Source: REBR01 sp033721915 (lineage in GTDB: Bacteria; Pseudomonadota; Gammaproteobacteria; Pseudomonadales; Oleiphilaceae). Taken from it: a stretch of DNA of 19,844 bases. The stretch spans positions 1 to 19,844 of the forward strand of contig JAWWAC010000056.1 of the NCBI GenBank assembly GCA_033721915.1. The letters run 5' to 3'. This document shows, in pieces, positions 1 through 7,036 of the stretch; positions within the stretch are counted from its first letter, which is position 1; every line of letters starts with the position of its first letter. The translations under genes and the position numbers were made by a program. The notes beneath the pieces were generated by a model. That model was not told the DNA's origin and did not search any database. It was given only the letters and a program-made list of their open reading frames with translations.

Positions 1-117
1 CAGTTTGTCAATGTTGTGACTCAGCAGTGCCACCTGGACTTCCGGTGAGCCGGTGTCATTGGCGCCACGCTGGTAGTCCTTGACGATCTTTGCCTTCTCT
101 TCGACATCCAAAGCCAT
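1..117 (-). CDS. rpsO: 30S ribosomal protein S15, N-terminal part (cut by window edge)
   Basis: Ribosomal protein uS15 binds the central domain of 16S rRNA early in 30S assembly and forms an intersubunit bridge. Only the first 39 codons are in the window; the rest lies to the left. The translated start MALDVEEKAKIVKDYQRG, followed by NDTGSPEVQVALL, matches the opening helix and the family's conserved NDTGS-EVQVALL stretch. The ATG at 117-115 is preceded by an AGAGGA Shine-Dalgarno sequence 7 nt upstream. It follows truB after 101 bp on the same strand, as in other gammaproteobacteria where rpsO-pnp comes next. Identity is firm; the missing C-terminal half cannot be assessed. Confidence 0.95.
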   Translation of the reverse strand, partial: MALDVEEKAKIVKDYQRGANDTGSPEVQVALLSHNIDKL

Positions 118-218
118 GTCAGTTTCCTCTATCTATGCCTTGATTAAGCAGTGTTGATGCACCGCGCATAATTACAGCGCATCCTGCCGATAGCCGGCTC
201 CGCAGGGGCGGAGACGGT
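118..218 (-). other. truB-rpsO intergenic region with small hairpin
   Basis: This 101-bp gap separates truB from rpsO. It contains a short perfect GC stem (ctccgc 198-203 / gcggag 208-213, 4-nt loop) with no T-tract, so it is not a convincing terminator. An AT-rich patch reading TGTAATTAT on the minus strand could be an extended -10 element for rpsO, but no matching -35 is visible. In E. coli rpsO has its own promoter at this position; here that is only inferred. Confidence 0.4.
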
Positions 219-1169
219 TTACTGCGTACTCACCAGCCGGCGTGGCCTGACCTCGCCGTCCGGTTGCACCTCTGCCAGACCCAGGAAGCGCCCGTCATGG
301 TAAAGACGGACTTCTCCCGGGCCGGTCGGGGCAGTCATTCTAACGGCTTGCCCCTGTAATATCGAGTGGCTCTGGGCACTGTCCAGTGTCAGTACCGGCA
401 GATCCGCGATCAGCTGATCCGCCGGCAGCAGCCTGGCGTCCAGTGCCGACCAGTCACGGCTTTCTTCACCCGCCGGGCCTGGTGCCTCTGCGGCTTCCTG
501 AAGCGCTTCAAGACTCTCCAGTGTCACCGCATCCGCCAGGGTGAAGGGCCCGGCACTGGTGCGGCGCAGCCGGCTGACATGGGCGCCACACCCCAGTGCC
601 TCGCCGATGTCATCCACCAGTGTGCGTATGTAGGTGCCCTTGGAGCACTCTACCCGCAGCTCCAGCTGGTCGCCCTCAATCCGGATCAGCTCCAGCTCGT
701 GGATACGCACCGGCCGGGCCGGGCGCTCAACGGTGATGCCTTCACGGGCGTAGCGGTACAGCGGCTGGCCCTGGTGCTTGAGTGCGGAATACATGGACGG
801 CACCTGGTGAATGGCACCCCGGAAACTGTCCAGTACCGACTCCAGCCGCTCACGGCTGAGATCCTCCGGCAGCGCACGGGTGGCCACGGTGGCCCCGTCA
901 CTGTCACTGGTTTCGGTTCTCACCCCCAGTGTGGCGGTGGTGAGGTAGCCCTTGTCCGCCTCCAGCAGATACTGGGAGAACTTGGTGGCCTCGCCGAAGC
1001 ACAGTGGCAGCACACCGGTGGCCAGTGGATCCAGAGCCCCGGTGTGTCCCGCCTTGGCGGCGCCATAAAGGCGCCTGGCCCGCTGCAGCACCTGATTGGA
1101 ACTGGCCCCCTGGGGCTTGTCCACCACCAGAACACCGTCCAGGGGGCGTCCCTTGCGCTTGCGGCTCAA
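219..1169 (-). CDS. truB: tRNA pseudouridine(55) synthase TruB
   Basis: TruB converts U55 in the T-loop of elongator tRNAs to pseudouridine and also acts as a tRNA-folding chaperone. The 316-aa protein is of usual length (E. coli 314). The N-terminal GVLVVDKPQGASS and the catalytic motif GHTGALDPLATG with Asp47 are intact. The YSALKHQGQPLYRYAREG segment, the later SKGTYIRTLVDDIG segment and a C-terminal PUA-like region are also present. The start is a TTG at 1169-1167: it overlaps the rbfA stop as TTGA, no ATG lies nearby, and GGAGAG sits 5 nt upstream. The overlap implies translational coupling to rbfA at the end of the rimP-nusA-infB-rbfA-truB operon. The Shine-Dalgarno sequence is part of a hexamer repeat (1176-1199). 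Confidence 0.95.
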   Translation of the reverse strand: MSRKRKGRPLDGVLVVDKPQGASSNQVLQRARRLYGAAKAGHTGALDPLATGVLPLCFGEATKFSQYLLEADKGYLTTATLGVRTETSDSDGATVATRALPEDLSRERLESVLDSFRGAIHQVPSMYSALKHQGQPLYRYAREGITVERPARPVRIHELELIRIEGDQLELRVECSKGTYIRTLVDDIGEALGCGAHVSRLRRTSAGPFTLADAVTLESLEALQEAAEAPGPAGEESRDWSALDARLLPADQLIADLPVLTLDSAQSHSILQGQAVRMTAPTGPGEVRLYHDGRFLGLAEVQPDGEVRPRRLVSTQ

Positions 1170-1612
1170 TCCCGCTCTCCGTCTCCGTCTCCGTCTCCGT
1201 CCGGTGACGGTCCATCCGGCTCCGGTTCACCGGTAGCCCCCTGGTCACTGTCCACAGCCCGGCGGATCAGTGATTCCATGCGGCGGCTCTCACCGGCCAG
1301 CCTGTCGAAGTGAAAGCGCAGCCTGGGGATCACCCGCAGGGTCATGATCTTGCCCAGACGGCCACGCAGGAAGCCGGCGGCCTCCTGCAGGATTTCCAGG
1401 TTTTCCTGCACTTTCTCGTCGTCTTCCGTCAGTTCCTGTGCGCTGAGCAGCGTGATGTAGATATCCGCATAGCCGTAGTCACGGCTCACACGCACTTCAC
1501 TGAGGGTGATCATGCCCAGTCGCGGGTCCTTGACCTCGCGCTGGATCAGGCGGGCCAGTTCCCGCTGCATCTGGTCACCGACCCGGTCCGCCCGGCTGAA
1601 TTCACGTGCCAT
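1166..1612 (-). CDS. rbfA: 30S ribosome-binding factor RbfA
   Basis: RbfA binds the 30S subunit near helix 1 of 16S rRNA during late maturation and is needed for growth in the cold. The 148-aa product starts MAREFSRADRVGDQMQREL and carries the single KH-like domain. Family hallmarks include RVSRDYGYADIYITLL and a LRGRLGKIMTLRVIPRLRF-type segment. It is longer than the E. coli protein (133 aa) because of an acidic Gly/Asp/Pro tail ending in four DG repeats, encoded by a CGGAGA-type hexamer repeat. The ATG at 1612 has GGAGG about 7 nt upstream. It lies 30 bp after infB, and its TGA overlaps the truB TTG. The tail is probably disordered and not needed for the fold; that is inference. Confidence 0.95.
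   Translation of the reverse strand: MAREFSRADRVGDQMQRELARLIQREVKDPRLGMITLSEVRVSRDYGYADIYITLLSAQELTEDDEKVQENLEILQEAAGFLRGRLGKIMTLRVIPRLRFHFDRLAGESRRMESLIRRAVDSDQGATGEPEPDGPSPDGDGDGDGERD
1176..1199 (-). repeat. Hexanucleotide tandem repeat (4 x TCTCCG on + strand)
   Basis: Four exact TCTCCG units plus a partial fifth lie at the end of rbfA. On the coding strand they read as Gly-Asp dipeptides, and the last unit supplies the GGAGAG ribosome-binding site of truB. Because the unit is 6 nt, loss or gain of a copy keeps the rbfA frame. Confidence 0.9.
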
Positions 1613-1642
1613 TGATTGCCTCCAGGCGTCGCTGCCAGTGCT

Positions 1643-4210
1643 TCAGTCCAGCTTGCGCTGCACTTCGGTGCGTTCGAACACTTCGATCTGGTCGCCGACC
1701 TTCACGTCGTAGCCCTTCACGCCGATACCACACTCCATGCCGTTGCGCACTTCGTTGACGTCGTCCTTGAAGCGGCGCAGTGACTGCAGCTGGCCTTCGA
1801 AGATCACCACATTGTCACGCAGCACGCGGATGGGCTTGTTGCGGTACACGGTGCCCTCGGTGACCATACAGCCGGCCACCTGGCCGAACTTCGGTGAGCG
1901 GAAGGTTTCCCGCACATCGGCGATGCCCACGATGTCCTCGCGGAATTCCGGCGCCAGCATGCCAGTGAGTGCGGCCCGCACGTCGTCGATCATGTTGTAG
2001 ATGATGCTGTAGTAACGCAGGTCCACTTTCTCCTGCTCCACCAGCTTCTTGGCCGCCGGAGTGGCACGGACGTTGAAGCCGAACACCACGGCATTGGTGG
2101 CCATGGCCAGGTTGATGTCCGTCTCGGCGATGCCACCGACACCGGAGGAGACAATCTTGACCTGCACTTCCTCGTTGCCGATCTCCATCAGGGCCTTGGT
2201 GATGGCCTCCAGTGAGCCCTGTACGTCGGTTTTGACCACCACGTTGAGTGTGCGGACTTCTTCCTTGCCCATGTTCTCGAACAGGTTCTCCAGCTTGGCC
2301 GCCTGCTGGCGGTGCAGGCGCTGTTCCCGCTCACGGGTCTGGCGGAATTCCGCCAGTTCCTTGGCTTTCTTCTCGTCCGCCACGTTGACGAATTCGTCAC
2401 CGGCGTTGGGGGTGCCGTTCAGACCCAGCACCGCCACCGGCAGTGCCGGCCCGGCGGACTTGATTTCCTTGCCGGTCTCGTCGGTGATGGCACGGATGCG
2501 GCCGTAGTACATGCCGGCCACCACGATGTCGCCCTTGTTCAGGGTACCGTTCTGAATCAGCAGTGTGGCCACGGCGCCGCGGCCCTTCTCCATGCTGGAC
2601 TCCACCACCACGCCCTGGGCAGGGCCCTTGGGTACGGCTTTCAGCTCCAGCACCTCGGCCTGCAGCAACAGCGCTTCCAGCAGCGCTTCGATGCCTTCGC
2701 CGGTGTGGGCGGAGACATGGATAAACTGGGTATCACCGCCCCACTCTTCGGGAATCACTTCCATGGCCGCCAGTTCGTTCTTGACCCGGTCCGGATCGGC
2801 CCCTTCCTTGTCCATCTTGTTCACGGCCACCACGAGGGGCACGCCGGCGGAGCGGGCGTGCTGCACCGCCTCCTTGGTCTGTGGCATGACGCCGTCATCG
2901 GCGGCCACCACCAGGATCACGATGTCCGTGGAGGTGGCACCCCGGGCGCGCATTTCGGTGAATGCGGCGTGGCCCGGTGTGTCCAGGAAGGTGATCATGC
3001 CGTGGCCGGTTTCCACGTGGTAAGCACCGATGTGCTGGGTAATACCACCGGACTCGCCGGCCGCCACCTTGGTCTTGCGGATATAGTCCAGCAGCGAGGT
3101 CTTGCCGTGGTCCACGTGGCCCATGACACTGATGACCGGCGCCCTTGGGGTGGCCTCGTGCTCATAGGTGATTTCGCTGAGGACTTCTTCCTCAATGGCG
3201 TCGTCACGCACCGGCTTGGCCTTGTGGCCCATCTCTTCCACCAGCAGGACCGCGGTTTCCTGGTCCAGTGGCTGGTTGATGGTGACCATCACACCCATCT
3301 TCATGAGGGTCTTGATCACTTCGCCGGACTTGACCGCCATACGCTGTGACAGGTCTGCCACGGTGATGGTCTCGCCGATTTCTACTTCGTGCACCATGGG
3401 CTTGGTGGGCCTCTCGAATACGTGGCGCTTCTCACGGACCTTTTTACGGGCCTTGGAGCGCAGTGGCTTGCGGCCTGGCACGGTGCTGGGCTCGCTGCTG
3501 CCGTCTTCCTCGTCCAGAGCGGCCAGTTCGTCCTCCACCCGGACCTTGTCGGTCTTCAGTGCCGCCTTGCCCTTGGTCTTGGGCTTGGCTTCGTCGTCGT
3601 CAATGTCGCGACGGGTTTTCTTCTTCTTGTGGGCCTTGCGGTTTTCTTTCTCCGGCGGCGGCACATTCACTTCCGGCGGCTCTTCCGGGGCCTCGGCGGC
3701 GACTTCCTCGCTCTTGGCCGGCTCGGCCGGCTGCGTCTCTGTTACTGCTTCAGACGGGGCTTCAGCACGGGTTTCCGGCTGGCTTTCGCTGCCCTTGTCG
3801 CCGGGCTCTGCGGCCGGCTGCGTGCTGCCGGACTCCGCCTGTGGTGCCTGTGTTGCGGGCTGTTCCGCTACCGGTGCCTGGGCCGGTGTTTCTTCCGGTG
3901 CCGGCTCATCCGCCTTCTTGACGTAAGTACGCTTCTTGCGGACCTCGACATTGACGGTTTTGCCACGGCTGGCGCCGCCACCGCTTTTCAGCGTGGTGGT
4001 GGTTTTGCGCTTGAGCGTGATCTTGCGCGGCTCGCCGCCTGCGGCGACCGGGCTCTTGCGCAGATACGCCAGCAATGTCTGTTTCTCATCGTCAGTGACG
4101 ACGTCGTTTTCCGCCCGTTTGCTTAAACCGGCTTCTTCAAACTGACGGAGCAAGCGATCAACGGGAGCGCCTACGTCATCGGCCAGTTGCTTTACGGTGA
4201 CTTCTGCCAT
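1643..4210 (-). CDS. infB: Translation initiation factor IF-2
   Basis: IF2 is the GTPase that brings formyl-Met-tRNA to the 30S P site and promotes 50S joining. The 855-aa protein has an IF2-N domain (1-50) and a long Pro/Ala/Glu- then Lys-rich linker (about 92-260). A second IF2-N-type domain follows (about 272-332). The G domain has G1 GHVDHGKT (364-371), GGITQHIG (388-395), DTPGH (410-414), NKMD (464-467) and SAHTGEG (500-506), followed by domains II, III and the C-terminal initiator-tRNA-binding domain. The start is the ATG at 4210, because AGGAGG (4222-4217) sits 6 nt upstream and MAEVTVKQLA is the family N terminus. The frame opens 12 codons earlier, but that would overlap nusA. It lies 19 bp after nusA. 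Confidence 0.97.
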   Translation of the reverse strand: MAEVTVKQLADDVGAPVDRLLRQFEEAGLSKRAENDVVTDDEKQTLLAYLRKSPVAAGGEPRKITLKRKTTTTLKSGGGASRGKTVNVEVRKKRTYVKKADEPAPEETPAQAPVAEQPATQAPQAESGSTQPAAEPGDKGSESQPETRAEAPSEAVTETQPAEPAKSEEVAAEAPEEPPEVNVPPPEKENRKAHKKKKTRRDIDDDEAKPKTKGKAALKTDKVRVEDELAALDEEDGSSEPSTVPGRKPLRSKARKKVREKRHVFERPTKPMVHEVEIGETITVADLSQRMAVKSGEVIKTLMKMGVMVTINQPLDQETAVLLVEEMGHKAKPVRDDAIEEEVLSEITYEHEATPRAPVISVMGHVDHGKTSLLDYIRKTKVAAGESGGITQHIGAYHVETGHGMITFLDTPGHAAFTEMRARGATSTDIVILVVAADDGVMPQTKEAVQHARSAGVPLVVAVNKMDKEGADPDRVKNELAAMEVIPEEWGGDTQFIHVSAHTGEGIEALLEALLLQAEVLELKAVPKGPAQGVVVESSMEKGRGAVATLLIQNGTLNKGDIVVAGMYYGRIRAITDETGKEIKSAGPALPVAVLGLNGTPNAGDEFVNVADEKKAKELAEFRQTREREQRLHRQQAAKLENLFENMGKEEVRTLNVVVKTDVQGSLEAITKALMEIGNEEVQVKIVSSGVGGIAETDINLAMATNAVVFGFNVRATPAAKKLVEQEKVDLRYYSIIYNMIDDVRAALTGMLAPEFREDIVGIADVRETFRSPKFGQVAGCMVTEGTVYRNKPIRVLRDNVVIFEGQLQSLRRFKDDVNEVRNGMECGIGVKGYDVKVGDQIEVFERTEVQRKLD

Positions 4211-4229
4211 ACTGGTCCTCCTCTCCCGA

Positions 4230-5720
4230 TTATTCCTGGTCTTCAAACCAGGGCGCGCGTGCTGTCATGATCAGCTGGCCCGCACGTTCTTCATTCATTG
4301 CGTCGATGTCCATCAGGTCATCCACGGATTGTTCTGCCAGGTCTTCCATGGTGCAGATGCCCATACCGGCCAGCTTTCCGGCCAGTGCCTCATCCATACC
4401 GTCCATGCCCAGCAGATCCTCGGCAGGGGTGCCCGCGGGCTTGCTGTCACCGGACAGTGCTTCGTTGAGCATGCCGTCACGGGCGCGCTGGCGCAGCTCC
4501 GTCACCAGGTCTTCGTCGAAGCCGTCGATGGCCAGCATTTCGGCCATGGGGACGTAGGCCACCTCTTCCAGAGTGGTAAAGCCCTCGTCCACCAGAACCC
4601 CGGCCAGTTCCTCATCCACTTCCAGGAAGCGGATGAAGTGATTGACCAGACGGGTGGATTCCTGCTCCTGACGCTCTTCCGCCTCTTCCTCGGTCATGAC
4701 GTTCAGTTCCCAGCCGGTCAGCTCCGAGGCCAGGCGCACGTTCTGGCCGCCTCGGCCAATGGCCTGGGCCAGGTTGTCTTCCGAGACCGCCACATCCATG
4801 GTGTTGGTGTCTTCGTCGATCACGATGGAGGCCACTTCCGCCGGCGCCATGGCGTTGATCACCAGCTGTGCCGGGTTGTCGTCCCACAGCACGATGTCAA
4901 CACGCTCACCGCCCAGCTCGTTGGAGACGGCCTGCACGCGCGAGCCGCGCATGCCGACACAGGCACCTACCGGGTCGATGCGGCCATCGTTGGTTTTTAC
5001 CGCAATCTTGGCGCGCGAGCCCGGATCACGGGCGGCACCGCGGATGTCGATCAGCTCTTCGGCGATCTCAGGCACTTCAATGCGGAACAGCTCCACCAGC
5101 ATGCCGGGGTTGGTACGGCTGAGCATCAGCTGGGGACCACGATGGTCCTCGCGGATTTCCATCAGCAGTGAGCGAACCCGGTCGCCCATGCGGAAGGTCT
5201 CCCTGGGGATCAGCTGATCACGGGGCAGCAGGGCCTCGGCGTTGGCGCCCAGATCCACAATGATGTTGTCCCGGGTGACTTTCTTCACGGAGCCGGACAC
5301 CAGCTCACCGACACGATCACGGTAGCTGTCGACGATGCGGGCCCGCTCGGCCTCGCGGACTTTCTGGAAGATGATCTGCTTGGCGGCCTGGGCGCCGATG
5401 CGTCCGAAGGACACGGATTCCACCGGCTCCTCGTGCACGTCGCCAGGCTGCAGGTTCTTGTCGATCTGCTCGGCTTCCTGCAGTGTCAGCTCGGTGCCCA
5501 GTGCCGGCACTGCATCGTTGTCCACGACCAGCCAGCGACGGAAAGTGTCGTATTCTCCGGTCTTGCGATCGATGGAGACGCGGATGTCCGCTTCCTCATC
5601 GTCGTAACGTTTCTTTGCTGCGGTCGCCAGAGCCAGCTCGATGGCCTCGAAAATGACGTCTTTCTCGACGCCCTTTTCGTTCGATACTGCTTCCACAACC
5701 AGCAAGATCTCTTTATTCAT
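4230..5720 (-). CDS. nusA: Transcription termination/antitermination factor NusA
   Basis: NusA binds RNA polymerase and nascent RNA, modulating pausing, intrinsic termination and rRNA antitermination. The 496-aa protein (E. coli 495) has the RNAP-binding N-terminal domain (1-130) and an S1 domain (about 137-200). KH1 contains GMRG (256-259) and KH2 contains GRGG (322-325). Two C-terminal acidic helix-hairpin-helix repeats follow (about 365-415 and 435-490). These repeats are typical of gammaproteobacteria and mediate alpha-CTD and autoinhibitory contacts. The ATG at 5720 gives the family N terminus MNKEIL; an in-frame TTG-CTG two codons earlier is less likely. The Shine-Dalgarno sequence is weak (AGGG, about 7 nt). 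It follows rimP by 42 bp, which suggests cotranscription. Confidence 0.97.
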   Translation of the reverse strand: MNKEILLVVEAVSNEKGVEKDVIFEAIELALATAAKKRYDDEEADIRVSIDRKTGEYDTFRRWLVVDNDAVPALGTELTLQEAEQIDKNLQPGDVHEEPVESVSFGRIGAQAAKQIIFQKVREAERARIVDSYRDRVGELVSGSVKKVTRDNIIVDLGANAEALLPRDQLIPRETFRMGDRVRSLLMEIREDHRGPQLMLSRTNPGMLVELFRIEVPEIAEELIDIRGAARDPGSRAKIAVKTNDGRIDPVGACVGMRGSRVQAVSNELGGERVDIVLWDDNPAQLVINAMAPAEVASIVIDEDTNTMDVAVSEDNLAQAIGRGGQNVRLASELTGWELNVMTEEEAEERQEQESTRLVNHFIRFLEVDEELAGVLVDEGFTTLEEVAYVPMAEMLAIDGFDEDLVTELRQRARDGMLNEALSGDSKPAGTPAEDLLGMDGMDEALAGKLAGMGICTMEDLAEQSVDDLMDIDAMNEERAGQLIMTARAPWFEDQE

Positions 5721-5762
5721 CAGCAAGCCCTGCCCTTATCCAACACTTTCGATCACTGCGGA

Positions 5763-6221
5763 TCATTCAAACACCGGCACCACATGGGCGCTTTCGATAC
5801 TGTCATACGGCAGCTGCAGCTCGTGGTCGTCCACGACCAGCAGCACGTCATTGTCCCTGACACCGTTGATGATACCCTGATACTTGCGCCGGCCCTCGAA
5901 GGCCATGCGCAGCTTTAACTGGATCAGCGAGCCGATATGGGCCTCGTACTGGTCCAGTCGAAACAGCGGGCAGTCCATGCCCGGCGAAGAGACTTCCAGC
6001 GTGTAGTTGTTGCTGATGGGGTCTTCCACATCCAGCACACCACTGATCTGGCGGCTGACCTGCTCGCAGTGCTCCACACTGATCCCGTCCGGGTGGTCAA
6101 TGTAGACGCGCAACACCGAGTGCCTGCCCTGGGAGATATAGTCGATGCCCCAGCAGTCAAACCCCAGGCCTTCAATCACCGGACGAAGTATCTCGTCGAG
6201 TTGTTGCAGCTTTGCGGACAA
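5763..6221 (-). CDS. rimP: Ribosome maturation factor RimP
   Basis: RimP binds the 30S subunit early and helps proteins S12 and S19 and the central pseudoknot assemble. The 152-aa protein (E. coli 150) contains the conserved LDVEDPIS segment, then LEVSSPGMDCPLF (usually SSPGLDRPL), then FEGRRKYQG in the C-terminal SH3-like domain. The frame is open far upstream, but homology begins at SAKLQQLDEI. The only start nearby is a TTG at 6221-6219, with AGGAGG (6237-6232) at a rather long 10-nt spacing. TTG plus long spacing predicts modest translation. It is the first gene of the rimP-nusA-infB-rbfA-truB operon, behind a leader with an intrinsic terminator. The fold and identity are clear; the exact start is less so. 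Confidence 0.93.
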   Translation of the reverse strand: MSAKLQQLDEILRPVIEGLGFDCWGIDYISQGRHSVLRVYIDHPDGISVEHCEQVSRQISGVLDVEDPISNNYTLEVSSPGMDCPLFRLDQYEAHIGSLIQLKLRMAFEGRRKYQGIINGVRDNDVLLVVDDHELQLPYDSIESAHVVPVFE

Positions 6222-6254
6222 GTGGCCTAAGCCTCCTCTGAATTGTGCAGAAAC

Positions 6255-6283
6255 AAAAAAAGGGCCTGTATACCAGCCCTTTT
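6255..6283 (-). terminator. Intrinsic terminator ahead of rimP (candidate attenuator)
   Basis: On the minus strand the sequence AAAAGGGCTG, a short loop, then CAGGCCCTTTTTTT forms a stem with one bulged G and ends in seven T residues. It ends 33 nt before the rimP start codon and lies downstream of the rimP promoter, so it would stop the operon's own transcripts unless read through. Confidence 0.85.
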
Positions 6284-6288
6284 CCAAA

Positions 6289-6315
6289 GACAAACCCCTG
6301 TTTTCGGGGCCTGTC
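6289..6315 (-). promoter_or_regulatory. Leader hairpin upstream of the rimP terminator
   Basis: The minus-strand RNA folds GACAGGCCCC against GGGGUUUGUC, ten pairs including two G-U, with a 7-nt loop GAAAACA. On the plus strand the two wobble positions become A-C mismatches, so the structure favours minus-strand RNA. It sits 5 nt before the terminator stem and may act as a companion or pause hairpin. Confidence 0.6.
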
Positions 6316-6445
6316 TGACGCCACCGCTGTACGGTGACTTTAGAAAGACACTGCGGGGCTGGCATTCACCCCCGCCGACACGGCACCCCAGCGGGCAGGC
6401 CGCGCCGTCAAACCGGCTGCAAGCAGCCTGCTTGATTGCCGCCGA

Positions 6446-6474
6446 AGTATACGGACGGCCACCAAGGTGGTCAA
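6446..6474 (-). promoter_or_regulatory. Sigma-70 promoter for the rimP-nusA-infB operon
   Basis: TTGACC (6474-6469) and TATACT (6451-6446) are separated by exactly 17 bp; each matches the consensus at five of six positions. The spacer holds a perfect dyad, CCACC-AA-GGTGG (6459-6470). The promoter lies just downstream of the tRNA-Leu hairpin, so the operon can start independently of the tRNA and secG. Confidence 0.85.
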
Positions 6475-6485
6475 GGACTGACCAG

Positions 6486-6520
6486 ACCACCGGGAGCTGC
6501 CCTGGGGCGCTCCCGGTGGT
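6486..6520 (-). terminator. Strong hairpin just after tRNA-Leu
   Basis: A perfect 12-bp stem (accaccgggagc 6486-6497 with gctcccggtggt 6509-6520) and an 11-nt loop start 8 nt after the tRNA CCA end. No T-tract follows, so it could be a factor-dependent terminator remnant, a 3' processing or stabilising structure, or a block to read-through into the rimP promoter. Confidence 0.55.
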
Positions 6521-6528
6521 TGACTGAA

Positions 6529-6613
6529 TGGTGCCGAAGGCCGGACTTGAACCGGCACGGCTTTCGCCACTAACCCCTCAAGCTAGCGTGTCTACCAATT
6601 CCACCACTTCGGC
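6529..6613 (-). tRNA. leuU: tRNA-Leu (anticodon GAG)
   Basis: An 85-nt class II tRNA reads CTC/CTT leucine codons. The 7-bp acceptor stem GCCGAAG/CTTCGGC, the D-arm GTGGAATTGGTAGACAC, the anticodon stem CTAGC/GTTAG (one G-T pair) and the loop TTGAGGG are all visible; the anticodon GAG is at 6579-6577. The long variable arm is a GGC-GAAA-GCC stem, and the T arm is GCCGG-TTCAAGT-CCGGC. Discriminator A and CCA are encoded. The position next to secG is the same as leuU in E. coli. It is probably cotranscribed with secG; no separate promoter was seen in the 54-bp gap. Confidence 0.97.
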
Positions 6614-6667
6614 ATTACTCGTTTAACAGAACCGTCACCACCGGTGCCGGCCCTGTCTGCCCCGGCC

Positions 6668-7024
6668 TTATTCCAGCGGGGGCGGTTGATCGTTGTTGCC
6701 CGGGCTCTCTCCGGCGCGCTCACTCTCCTCTGCGGGGACCGATTCCTGCACCGTGGGGATACCCGGCTCGGCGCCGCTCTCGGCACGCTGCTTGGCATAG
6801 ACCGCCAGTGAGAAGCTGGTGACAAAGAAAATCAGCGCCAGTACAGAGGTCATGCGGGTCATGAAGTTGCCGCTGCCTGAGCTGCCGAACACCGTTTGTG
6901 AGGCGCCGCCACCAAAGGCCGCGCCGGCATCGGCACCCTTGCCCCGTTGCAGTAGCACCAGCACCACCAGTGCAACGGCGGTGAGGACATGTACTGTCAG
7001 TATTGCTGTTTCCACCCAATCCAT
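6668..7024 (-). CDS. secG: Preprotein translocase subunit SecG
   Basis: SecG is the small inner-membrane subunit of the SecYEG channel and assists SecA-driven export. The 118-aa protein has two transmembrane helices (about 4-24 and 57-77). They flank the conserved cytoplasmic loop LLQRGKGADAGAAFGGG followed by SQTVFGS, which is diagnostic of the family. An acidic, Pro/Gln-rich tail of about 38 residues follows and is probably disordered. The ATG at 7024 has only a weak AAGAG-like ribosome-binding site, and the gap after tpiA is 12 bp, so coupling to tpiA is likely. Downstream lies tRNA-Leu. The conserved loop makes the call firm although the tail is lineage-specific. Confidence 0.95.
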   Translation of the reverse strand: MDWVETAILTVHVLTAVALVVLVLLQRGKGADAGAAFGGGASQTVFGSSGSGNFMTRMTSVLALIFFVTSFSLAVYAKQRAESGAEPGIPTVQESVPAEESERAGESPGNNDQPPPLE

Positions 7025-7036
7025 ACGGACGATCTC

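Larger units (their letters stand above)
6222..6438 (-). promoter_or_regulatory. rimP operon leader (5' UTR of about 217 nt) with attenuator layout
   Basis: From the inferred transcription start (about 6438) to the rimP TTG there is about 217 nt with no convincing gene. It contains a 10-bp hairpin (6315-6289), then an intrinsic terminator (6283-6255), then the rimP ribosome-binding site. A rimP leader attenuator has been predicted in gammaproteobacteria by comparative analysis of premature terminators; whether this sequence matches that model was not tested. Because the operon encodes NusA, a termination factor, autoregulation is plausible but inferred. Confidence 0.6.

Noticed and set aside
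366..1313. 315-codon plus-strand open frame opposite truB and rbfA
   Set aside because: Both minus-strand genes have intact family motifs; this frame ends in a repetitive Ser-Pro run that simply mirrors the hexamer repeat.
2312..3349. Long plus-strand open frame (345 codons) opposite infB
   Set aside because: It is antisense to the well-conserved IF2 G domain, its translation is rich in His/Gly/Gln as expected for a shadow of GC-rich coding sequence, and no ribosome-binding site or domain is visible.
4211..4246. N-terminal extension of IF2 by 12 residues
   Set aside because: The extended start would overlap the nusA end and ignores the strong AGGAGG placed 6 nt before the ATG at 4210, which gives the conserved family N terminus.
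6316..6440. Possible initiator tRNA (metY) between tRNA-Leu and rimP, as in E. coli and Pseudomonas
   Set aside because: I looked for a CAT anticodon loop, a GGTTCAAATC T-loop and a matching acceptor stem on the minus strand; none is present.
6227..6490. 87-codon minus-strand frame in the rimP leader region
   Set aside because: It spans the promoter and terminator, has no ribosome-binding site and no resemblance to known proteins.
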